Below are positions 54,905 to 64,000 of a stretch of 64,000 nucleotides of DNA, piece by piece. Source of the stretch: Cristatella mucedo (taxonomy: Eukaryota; Bryozoa; Phylactolaemata; Cristatellidae); assembly GCA_009760855.2 (NCBI GenBank), contig WPIO01000007.1, positions 4,158,001-4,222,000 of the forward strand, in the 5' to 3' direction. Position numbers and translations under genes: made by a program. Within the stretch, counting starts at the first letter, position 1. Every line of letters begins with the position of its first letter. The notes under the pieces were generated by a model that was not told where the DNA came from, ran no database searches, and saw only the letters and a program-made list of their open reading frames with translations.

Positions 54905-55045
54905 AAATATAATTCATTTATAAAGCGCCCCAAGAGAACTTAATCTCTATTCAGGCGCTTCACATATGCCTCGGGGCTCGAGCCGACGACCTCAGTCCGA
55001 TCTTGGTCGGGGCGAGCACTTTAACCGCTAGATCAAACCAGCTTA
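54905..55045 (-). mobile_element. SINE-1 copy
   Basis: The tail (TATAATTCATTTATAAAGCG, CTTAATCTCTATTCAGGCGC) is on the left, then GGCTCGAGCCGACGACCTC and GGTCGGGGCGAGCACTTTAA, with the head ending AGATCAAACCAGCTTA. It is full length, minus strand. Confidence 0.85.
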
Positions 55046-55312
55046 CCAAACCACCAAACCAGCTTATTCATGAGCATGCGAAGCATGCAACAGAAAAGAT
55101 TTCCGCATATAAGTTATGCAAGTGAAAGTTGTACTGCTTTTACGTTTGCTTCTAATGAACTATTTTGTAATGGTTTCAATATCGGCTGGCAAGCTCAGCT
55201 AGCAAAGCTCTTGATATGTCGATGCATGGTGGTGAGTATCCTGACATGGCTACTAAGCCCTTGGCAATAATAACGACAGTGTTAGGATTTTTGAAGGTGT
55301 ACATGTATCATA

Positions 55313-55395
55313 AACACACACACACACATACACACACACACAAATACACACACACACACACACTCACGCACGCACGCACGCACGCATACACACAT
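55313..55395. repeat. (CA)n-rich microsatellite with (CACG)n end
   Basis: Imperfect CA repeats with TACA interruptions, then CACGCACGCACG and CACACATATATATG. Confidence 0.92.
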
Positions 55396-55856
55396 ATATA
55401 TGCATTTAGAGGCATCTTTTCCGCCGAGGATTTGGGATTTTGGATTTGGAGTTTTAGGGCTTCGGATTTAGGATTTAAAGCTTTGTATTTGGGTTCGAGT
55501 TTAAGGTTTACGGTTAACAGCAGCTGCCCACCATATTGGACATTTTGCAATAGGCGTTTTTCCCATAGCGAAGGAGCCAAACCTTTCATGCTTATTGCCT
55601 CCGTGTCGGGGGACATTGTATTGATGGGGCACAAGTCATACACTGGATTATCCGCTCCGTTGTTTTGAACAAGCTGGGTGCGCTGCTTTCCCTCGAATTT
55701 CGTGCATAATAATGTAGAAAATCTCAGTTCGAAGACGCGATGACTTTTATTTTTAGCGCATCACACATACAGCGCTATCGAAAAGTAAATGCATGTCTGT
55801 AACACATGGTAGCTAGTGACAAGCACATGAATGAGCTGTATCTTGGACAAGATGTA
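55396..55856. other. Unassigned spacer with TTTAGG-like words
   Basis: A degenerate run of GGATTT/GGTTTA/TTTAGG-type words at 55,426-55,520 recalls decayed hexamer repeats. There is no array and I do not call telomeric sequence. Confidence 0.3.
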
Positions 55857-56135
55857 TGATAATAATAATAATAAACTTGTATTTCGCCCTCAGAGAACGG
55901 AATCTTTCGCTAGGCACTTTACAGATGCTGCATAAAAAGCATTACTAAAAGTTTGGTGGTAACATCCGCAAGCAACAGGTATAGTGTAAGTAAGTGCACG
56001 CACAAGAAAGACGAATCAGAAAGACTCATCAAATGCAGTAATACAAATGCGCGTTTTAAACTTCTTTTTAAATGTCGTCATGTCAGGGGAGGTTGTGACG
56101 TGCCTGGGTAGTGAGTTCCAGGCTTTGGGAGCACA
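55857..56135 (-). mobile_element. LINE-A 3' end fragment
   Basis: (ATAATA)n, CGCCCTCAGAGAACGGAATC, TTTACAGATGCTGCATAAAA, then the C-terminal word GAGTTCCAGGCTTTGGGAGC. Truncated near 56,135. Confidence 0.8.
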
Positions 56136-57289
56136 CTCGCCACGCGCGACAGACTGACAGAGCGATGCATTGAAATCCTTATGCGATCTGATCCGATCAT
56201 CATATGGCCAGTAGGGTTGTTTGTCGACGCGAGCGAGCTGGTTTGACTCTCGCCTACGAGTTTAGAGTTTGTAGGTTCAACTGCCAATGTCGGCGCGACA
56301 AATTCTTCTTACCTTCCGGCGCTATGATATTACTTTGGGTGCTCAGTGCTATACAAATCTGCCTGTCATTTTAGTTAAGCATTCCTTGATTAGACTGAAG
56401 GACGGTCATTATCACGGCGAGTGTCCCTTTGCTTCACTTTCCTTCGTCTTTCGCTTACTCGTGCTTATAGCGAGCCATATTTTAAGCCTTTGATCTTTCC
56501 TATTCCAGCGGCCAGTTGAAAAAATCGCACCGGACTTCAACCACATGCTTTGTCATCCGCTTCACACTTTCGCAAAACGGTATAGGCAGGGAAGCGTGGC
56601 AGTAGGATCAAGCTTTTTCCAGGTTCTATAAAGGCCGGATATTAGCGGGACGTTAGCAGGAGTGAAAGAGAGAAGATAAGCCGCTACTGAGCCTGATACT
56701 GTTGTGTTAGCACCGAGGCTTCGGCGACAGCTCTTGTGGGAGTCTCACGGATACAGCGGGCGAACGTAAGCGGTAAACGAGACTCTATCTTTATTACTCT
56801 CAACGCGTTCGAGATATTCGAGAGCTCGACGAATCACATCGGACGGCAAGAAGTATAACATGCATGAGTGGCCTGACGCTTTGCTGCCTGCGTCAATGGC
56901 TTAACTATTGGCCACAGGCGAGGCTTGTAAATGGACGCTTCGCTAATTACAGCAGCAGAAGCTGCAGGCGCACACAACAATACCCATGCAAGCCGTGGAA
57001 AATTTTTAGCAGTTAGGTCGACAATAAACTCGCGAGCAAGGCTTGCACACTTTGGATTTCACGATTTTTGCTGTCCAAATTACATTTTATTTGCCCGCCG
57101 TATCTCGATGCCGATTAAAACGGAAACAGCGAAAATCAGCCAGGTTATGATTGATATTCATTGTTCGCATTTCGTGAACGGTAAAGGCTAGGAACATATT
57201 TTACGACAAGCTATGACCAAGGCAGCATGAAAGCAGAAGCCGTGCAATAGGCACTCAATTTCGTGCTCCGGGAGTTGGAGCATTGGATC
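56136..57289. other. Unassigned sequence
   Basis: No named repeat or exon. Frames of up to 86 codons without motifs. Confidence 0.35.
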
Positions 57290-57580
57290 TTCGTTGTGCT
57301 CTGTGCAGCTGAGCCGTAACGACAACTACTCTCCTGCTGCCGACTATGGCTCATCCTTTTCAGCGGTCCTGAGCTGCTACTTCTATGCTACTCACTACAT
57401 CAGCTGCTCTCCTGACTCTGCTATGCTTCCCACTTTCTCTTTGTTGCGTGAGACGAAGTCTGTTGGCTACCGAATGCGTACCGAAAGCCGCTTAGGCTGT
57501 GAGTGCGCTATACGCAACTCTCCTGCGTAACACCCACGTGGTCATTATGACTTTGTGGAGTTACAGACGGAGATACATAA
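57290..57580 (+). mobile_element. LINE-B 3' end, well preserved
   Basis: It starts in the coding end (translating N-D-N-YSPAADYGSSFSAVLSC), followed by GTCTGTTGGCTACCGAATGC, CCGCTTAGGCTGTGAGTGCG and GTTACAGACGGAGATACATA. It aligns with 22.6 kb and, inverted, with 11.4 kb. Confidence 0.8.
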
Positions 57581-57980
57581 TGAGAGTTGATGCGCTTCGT
57601 AGCTGCAGTAAAGCACCTGCAGCCCTTCGTCGCTGCCAGATTGACTCCTCTACGCTATGCCCAGAAACTTGTTCTGTTCTGGATGCGGGCGCTCTTTGTC
57701 GCCGCCGTATTCTGCCACTGTCGGCATTCCTGTGTGCACTGGCGCTGCACCCACAAGTCGCCAGGTGTAACTTTCAAGGCTCAAGGCTTCGCCAGTAGTC
57801 GTCGCGTGTCGGCTGAATCTAGCACCGCTACGAGCGCTGCGTTTGTAGCTTAGTTCTGTCCGAACGTGGAAGCCGCACTCCATGTTTGTAACACAGCTGT
57901 GCGATGATTGCAGAGTCAGATTGCAGAGTCAGGCGTCGATTTGTGTCTGCTTTCCATCATCGGCTCTACAACTAGTAAAA

Positions 57981-58143
57981 AAACACAGCTGTTTTAACAG
58001 CTTCATTTACAAAGCGGCCGAAGAGCCTTAACGGCTATCGGCACCTCTTGAAGTTAGCTATAAAACATCGCCCACTGCACGATTCGAACCCGCGACCTCG
58101 GCCGCGAAGAGCGAGCACTTTACTTCCTGGACTGTCACGGTCC
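57981..58143 (-). mobile_element. SINE-2 copy
   Basis: AGCTGTTTTAACAGCTTCAT, CATCGCCCACTGCACGATTC, GAACCCGCGACCTCGGCC and a head ending GGACTGTCACGGTCC. Complete, diverged. Confidence 0.8.
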
Positions 58144-60514
58144 AACAGTAGCGAGTTTATGTCCCTTGAAGTAAGTCAAACGGAGAGGGTGGGATTGTAA
58201 GCTGTAAGGGTAGTCAAAACCTAGCGAAGGTGTAGCGTTAATCTGCGAACTCGAACAACGCCACGAAATTCTGATTAGCACAACAAACTATACATCGGTC
58301 GCAGCCAGCGGGTACACAGTCAGAGACAGACTCAGTTTGCAGGAAACTTTTTTTTAATTTGGGCCAATCGTTTTCAAATACACTGTAGATTGTGTTTCTT
58401 GACGACTGAGTTTGTTTGCCGTTGGTACATTAAGAATCTACTAGCGTTTACCAGCAATAGCTGTACATTCAAATTAGTAAATGACCTCATCTCTACGATC
58501 CCACGTAAGAGTGTAGTAATCCAAGTCAGCCAGACCTTTGATCGGAAATGTATGGTCTCGCGAACGTAGCAGCTCACGTAGTGATCGGCACTGCTTAAAT
58601 CTCGTCACGATTTTTCTAATAACGCGCTATATCTTTTGCGCTTCCATGAGTTTTGTAGCGATATTTTTCTCGAGTCCCTTAAAAAACGAAAGAAGGGTGT
58701 CTGCACGAGCCATGATAACTGACTAGAAGGTTGGAACCTAATCCACGCTCTTTAGCATGGATCGAACGATGACCGATTGGAAAGGTAGCGAGACCAGCTC
58801 TATTTTGAGAGAAGCAGCTTAAGCCCGAGCTGATATTGTCCATCAATGCAACAGAAAAGGAGTCGGCAAATGCCGTGCAGACGACGTATATTTTGTCGGC
58901 CTGGATCTCTGTACCATACCAAATGTGAGATAAACTTACCGAATGTCCCTACAGGAGGCGGCAGTATGCGAAGCAAAATAAGCAGCAGCCGGCGGCGGCG
59001 GCATTTATGAGACATGAGTGCGACTTTACCATCGATTAAGGCAGAATTGCACATTTTCAGCTTCGAAGTCTACATCCGGGCAGTGAAATTAATTGCTTGG
59101 CCTTGTCAAGAATATGAATTACCGTCTCGTTAATATGCTGAGAGCCAAACGGCGTTAATGTAGCTGACGAGCGAAACGGCGACTGAGGGCTGCAAGGCCG
59201 GCAGCAAGGAACAGCAAGGGTGTCGGGCTGGGCGAAGGCTGTGGGCGTCTGCACTGCCGGGTTCTTCAGCGGGTATAAACCTGGCCAGTTCTGACTGGGT
59301 TCACACCTTCTCGACCTATGTGTGTTTCACGAGCGAGTGGTCAGTTGTCGCAGTTTGAGAGGCGGGCGAGTAGCACTGTCTCTCGAATCGTCCTGCACGT
59401 CAGCACTTCGATCTTAGCTATGTATGCTTGGACCACGACAATCCGCACTGGCTTGCTTCCCTTCCCTTCCTTTCCCTTCCTTTCCCTTCCTTTTCTTCTT
59501 GCCTCGCCTTGACGAAGCGCCACCTCGACGAGCACCGAGTGTCGACCCGCCGATCTCGCCTACTCGCCGATCGTCGGCCTACCTACGTACTTCCGCCGCA
59601 AGCTTTTCTGTTTAGCGCTCTGTCCAGTTTAGCGGTGAAGTGAAGGGAAAGCTGACCGGAGCAGACGCGTCTCCAGCTGAGACTTACTCGAAGAGCAAAA
59701 ACCCAGTAAATAGCGACAAGGAGCCAGGAGCGAGGAGTTCCGGACTTTTGGTGCACACGAATTTAAGGCGCTGGCAACGAAATATTTCAGCGTATTGCAG
59801 GGACTGAGAGACTACAAGAAGCTGAAGAGCGGATGGTGTGAGAGCTCGTGACCGGAGGAGCAAAGGGGCTTAAAGAAGGCCATACAAAAGTTGGGACTTA
59901 CCGTCCACCGCTTGGCGTCTGACAATTAGTTCAGGTTGTATAAATGTTTTGTCTGGATCGACCCTAAACCCAAAGGCATCTCTCTGGCGGCTGACGGACC
60001 TGTCGTTTATTCAGAGGTGCAAACTCATAAAGAGAGTATTGGTTAGAGTCGTACTGTGGCCATGCATCAAAGAGCAAAGGCTTTGGGTCGGAGGGTCAAG
60101 GACAAGGGCAGATGAACCAAGTCTACTGGTTATAGGATCTATGTTAAGAGGCTTTAGGTTTCTTAACTTACGTATTCCTTTGGATGCAAAAAACGGATAA
60201 CATTTCAGGGCGAATAAAACCCCTAATCATTAAATGTGCAGAATAACGTGACGGCAGAGGTCGATAGGTAACAATCCCTGGAACAAATTTGATCAGCGGT
60301 GTGACCTTTTATAGGCAAAAGGACTTAAATATGAGCACGAAGGTAGAGAGACTCATATAGAGAAACGGGTTAGGACACATATTATTAAGTGGGTTATCAA
60401 AATAGATATTTAAATCACATAGAATGAAAAGAGGGCGATTCCTAGAAAAAAAAAGAACGAAGAGAAATTCAGAGATTAAGCTAAGATTGCTGCTCGGCGG
60501 ACGATAGGTTTTAT
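58144..60514. other. Unassigned sequence with a CpG-rich, promoter-like stretch
   Basis: 59,130-59,700 is CpG-rich, with a GTATAAAC at 59,271 and a (CCTTT)n pyrimidine tract at 59,459-59,500. An open stretch follows it, but no exon with family similarity is visible. It could be the 5' end of another gene or an LTR. Confidence 0.35.
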
Positions 60515-61016
60515 TGCTCACTTTTAGGTCCCTCCATTCTTTGGCGGCAGCCTACCTATAAGATCTACTCCCCACCAGGCCAAACATCGCACCACCCGCT
60601 TTTCGCAATCTAACTGTTTACCTATATCTCGTAAAACCTCAAATCCTTTCGAGACCTTCACTTAGTTCGTATGCTCCCAAAGCCTGGAACTTACTTCCGA
60701 ATTTCGTCACGACATCCCCTGACTTGACTACATTTAAAAAGAACTTAAAAATGCACCTATTTATGACAGCATTTAGTGGGTCCCTGTGATTCATCCTTCA
60801 TGTGCTTATGCGTACTGACACTGTGCATGCTTCCACTAACCACATTTGCATGCTGACCCTGTGCATGTCACCCCTAACCATATTATTCATTTTGTTTGTT
60901 TTTCAAGCATGATTTTACTTTTCAATTGCATTTCCCTTAGCAGCAAATGTAATGCGCCTAGAAAGAGATTAAGTTCTCTGAGGGCGCTTTATCAGATGAA
61001 GTATTATTATTATTAC
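60515..61016 (+). mobile_element. LINE-A 3' end copy
   Basis: It enters at GCTCACTTTTAGGTCCCTCC (SLTFRSL), passes the AAAGCCTGGAACTTAC segment, the full 3' UTR, and ends with GCGCCTAGAAAGAGATTAAG and (ATT)n. The 5' truncation is at 60,515. Confidence 0.88.
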
Positions 61017-61896
61017 CCCACTCGGTAACTTACCTACCAGCAGCTGGATAGAGAACCAGAGAGTCAAATAATTGTTTGCAAGAACATAGCGTGGCCTAAA
61101 ATTGAAGAGCGGCGACATGGGGTACATGGTGACATGGGCTGCTGGGCTGGCGACATGGGCTGCTTCACTGCCAGTTTTTAGCGATCTCGGAATATGAAAA
61201 AAGAGTAACTTTCTGTGGTAGCTTCTTGTAGTTGTTTTTGTATAGTGTCAGGGTTCAAGGTTTTGCCAGGAATGCATTGTTGTTCGTGTCCACCCTGCCA
61301 AGTCTGCTGAACATGCAGTGTGAACCTCCGGCCTGGTGAGACCAGAGCAGACAGATTCTCATTACACCCGGTCGATTGTAATGCTGCCGGCGCATTTAGC
61401 GATTTCTGATTTTATTTATCACAGCTGTTGCAGTTCTAATGATGACCGCGCAGTTCGTCTACGTTAGCCAGATCTCAGTAGCAGCGAAGATGTCAAAATG
61501 ATCATGGCGTATCAGGCTGCTAACAGCAAATGGCTGCAATGCACGAAGAGCGAGCAGCAGTCCAAAGACGAAAACTGGGTCACCGGCTACCGGTCACCGA
61601 GTCACCGAGCGGTCACCGAGGCTAGCGGCGGTAGCTGCGCTGCTTACTAGGATGCAGAAAGAAATAACTAGCAGGGGTTGTAGTAGCAGAACTCCTGTTG
61701 CCGTTAGTAACAGCGGTACAGATGCTAGTTGGACGCCGGGAGACCTATCTGGTACCCCAGCATGTTCTAGTGGCAATACCAAACAAGCGAAGCCTGGCGG
61801 AGACATGGCTGTGCATGCCGTAGCACTGCCTGAATAAGCTTGAAAAGAAAGCCAGCACGTGCGGTGTTAGAAGCGCTTTCGGCAATAAGTAGTTGA
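61017..61896. other. Unassigned sequence
   Basis: A GGTCACCG word is repeated four times at 61,576-61,620. A 61-codon frame at 61,652-61,837 (Ser/Gly-rich) has no supporting context. Confidence 0.35.
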
Positions 61897-62048
61897 GCAT
61901 GCCATGATAGCTCAGGAGGTAAGGTACTTGCTCTTCATTGTCGAGGTTGTGGGTTCGATTCTTGCAGTGGGCAATCCTGTATCGCCTACTGCAAGTCGTG
62001 GTGATAGCCGTTTTAAGGCTCTTCTGCGGCTAAATATAAATGAGACTG
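61897..62048 (+). mobile_element. SINE-2 copy
   Basis: The head is GCATGCCATGATAGCTCAGG, then GAGGTTGTGGGTTCGATTCT (B box), TGCAAGTCGTGGTGATAGCC and AAATATAAATGAGACTGCC. The usual 3' end is shortened. Confidence 0.85.
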
Positions 62049-62066
62049 CCTCATGCGACAGAGACG

Positions 62067-62165
62067 CATCGTATGGCGCTAAGAAATTACCTGTTCATTG
62101 ATCGTATGGCGCTAAGAAATTACCTGTTCATTCATCGTATGGCGGTAAGAAATTACCTGTTCATT
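62067..62165. repeat. 33-bp minisatellite, 3 units
   Basis: Three consecutive units beginning ATCGTATGGCGCTAAGAAAT. Units differ at one or two positions (GGCGC/GGCGG, ATTG/ATTC). The array begins 18 bp after the SINE-2. Confidence 0.95.
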
Positions 62166-62944
62166 CACGCATAATCTTACCGAGCTATGGATTAAAGATC
62201 CTGAGGATTCACAGAGCTCTATCGCTCGCAGCCTTCACCGCTACGGTGGTTGGATTTTGCTCTGTCTGTAGAAGCAGCAGCCAAGGGTTCGGAGCCATAG
62301 ATGCGGATTGGCTGTGACGAAAGAGGACTCAAACTTCACTACCTGGGTCTTGCAGCCTGAGCACCTCACGGGTAGCATTAGGAAGGGGTGCAGCTCCCCT
62401 GGAGCTAAGGCCTTTCCCTCGAGGGAAGTGCTTGTAACTGGTGCCAGACGTCACAGCCAGGGACTACTACTACGGAAACAACTCCTCGAAGCAAGGCTTA
62501 CGAGTCGAAGAGCAGCTCTAAAGAAAGCAGGTGTGCCTACGATAGGATAACACGACTGTAATTAAGATCATCAATACCTCTGGAGCGAGTCCTTGCCAAG
62601 TACCGAAATAGTTATGCCATAGCTATCGTAGATTAAGAATCACTCAGTTCTTAATCATCATCATTAAAGAACTCATAATCCCGGAAGACAGACACAAGGT
62701 GAGATTAATACCGCCAACGTACGTTTCAGTAAGAGTGACTGTTGTTGCTGCACGCCGGACTTGTTAGTTGGGCTGCTCTGCGAACGGCTCGTAATGAGCA
62801 ATTACTGCTGGAAGCTATGAAGCATGACGCAGTTAGCTAATCTAGTACGGTCAAATAAGAATAGCTGTTCGAGGATCTCTGTGAGGACCCGTACTCAGTA
62901 ATCCAATTATTCGTTAGCTAGTAAATGTAAATAGCTAGCAAGCG
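62166..62944. other. Unassigned sequence
   Basis: No repeat or exon recognised. Short frames only. Confidence 0.35.
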
Positions 62945-63026
62945 CTCACCTGTAACAGTTCCTGCAACAGCTCACCTGCAACAGCTCACCTGCAACAGCT
63001 CACCTGCAACAGCTCACCTGCAACAG
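62945..63026. repeat. 14-bp minisatellite, about 6 units
   Basis: CTCACCTGCAACAG repeated, with one T variant in the first unit and a 2-bp shorter second unit. A GGCAA/GACAA-rich stretch follows at 63,078-63,104. Confidence 0.93.
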
Positions 63027-63104
63027 CCCGCGCTCAGAATAGGAATCGGAGGCTTGAGAGCTTCGGTAATGATCGTCGGCAAGGCAAGACAAGGCAAGGC
63101 AAGC

Positions 63105-64000
63105 ATGCTTCAGCTGTTTCGTCAACTGTGAACGCGAATCAAATATTTGGTAATGGGTTTGGGCCTGACCATGCCTGACCATTCAGGCCTGACCATATTT
63201 TTGGCGAATCGACGAGCTTCTATAGATAACAGGATAACAGGATCCGTCACCATGCGAGTGGGATTATCAACCAAGACTGGAATTATTTCATGAAACTCAC
63301 TCTGCGATTGTAGCGCAGTGATGGCATGAAAGACATCCAACCGTATAAATAGCCGATAAATTCCAGCAAAAACCTTGCCTTCAAATAGGGAACGAGGACC
63401 AACTGTAATGGTGGCAGAGCGCCGGGTTCAGACGGGATGTTAGTACAGACAACTCGCTCATACGTCATCGGCAGCAATTATTCCGCTAACCTGCTTACAC
63501 GACCGTTAAGCGTAAGTGGGAAGCCCTTGAATAATGACCAGAGGACGCTGCTATGTGAATCGTGCTTCCATCAGCGCCGAGAAAGCACCAGCAGTGCAAG
63601 TAGTGCTATCTGGTGGCAGGGGATGAACAGGGGATGAGCGGCGGCGCATGCGCACTCAACAACGCTCTCAACTTACGTTAAGCAGCAGCTCTTCATAAAG
63701 TATTTTTTACCTCCGGCAGGGCAGGACCCATCCGGCGGCCACTTCGTGGACAGCCTACTACTGCAGTCAGACCGAATCCACGATAGTGGAATATCTGCTT
63801 CCTTCACTCTAGAGCGCCGGTTGTCTAGAAAGACACCCGGAATGCAAACGGGTCGCAAACCGATGCTCGTGGCTACCAATAGTTATCGCTAGCTTAGTGA
63901 GTAAATTGTGTTATGGCGCCGCTTTTAGCTACGCATTCTGCTTGCACACAAACCATCAATTGACCCTTCTGACAATGATCGCTACTGGCTTAATTAAATT
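63105..64000. other. Unassigned sequence at window end
   Basis: No exon or named repeat. CCTGACCAT is repeated near 63,165-63,192. Any element cut by the window edge cannot be judged. Confidence 0.35.

Noticed and set aside
55426-55520. Telomere-like TTTAGG words
   Set aside because: The words are degenerate, not in a regular array, and embedded in unique sequence.
61652-61837. 61-codon Ser/Gly-rich frame as a small gene
   Set aside because: No Kozak, splice or conservation evidence, and its length is expected by chance.

Overview
This window looks like genomic DNA from an animal, probably an invertebrate that I cannot place further. It has spliced genes with GT-AG introns of 0.09-8.4 kb, many LINE and SINE copies, long microsatellites (GA, TA, CA, ATGT, ATT), and no prokaryotic operon structure. 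Most open frames are short or arise from repeats; few are real coding sequence.

The one confident host gene is a plus-strand orthologue of the metazoan SPATS2/SPATS2L family (DUF1387/SPATS2-like). I assembled eleven coding exons between 10,968 and 43,132, with AATAAA at 43,615. In order they encode a UBA/CUE-like helical module, a lysine-rich patch, long Ala/His/Ser-rich linkers, the conserved SPATS2 coiled-coil core, Ser- and Gln-rich linkers, and a final exon with YDSRP/YDNGR repeats, RG-rich stretches and the conserved C-terminal motif FEKALPQRQPR. The exons join in one frame with a total of 3,426 nt (1,141 codons plus stop), about twice the length of the vertebrate proteins. The first coding exon is not certain. 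A CpG-rich block at 690-1,620 with TATA and CCAAT boxes and a short ATG/GTAAGA candidate exon is the best promoter guess.

The introns and flanks are filled with transposable elements. LINE-A (CR1/L2-like, 3' end a conserved tail plus ATT repeats) has about 22 fragments; the best is at 33.87-35.17 kb with a 358-codon reverse-transcriptase ORF. LINE-B is a second YADD-type LINE whose 3' end runs into ACAT repeats. A minus-strand LINE at 46.19-48.09 kb has an R2/NeSL-type restriction-like endonuclease. SINE-1 is tRNA-headed and shares its 3' tail with LINE-A. SINE-2 is a separate tRNA-headed family with ten copies. At 8,417-8,602 lies a 186-bp hAT MITE that I recognise as SPIN ('Space Invaders'), flanked by a perfect 8-bp target duplication; this family is known for horizontal transfer among animals. 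A tRNA-Phe-like gene with an AAA anticodon lies antisense in an intron at 30.6 kb.

From 43.7 to 64 kb I find no host gene that I can support. This part holds the R2/NeSL-type LINE, further LINE-A, LINE-B and SINE copies, large simple repeats, a perfect 60-bp palindrome, two minisatellites and long stretches of unassigned sequence.
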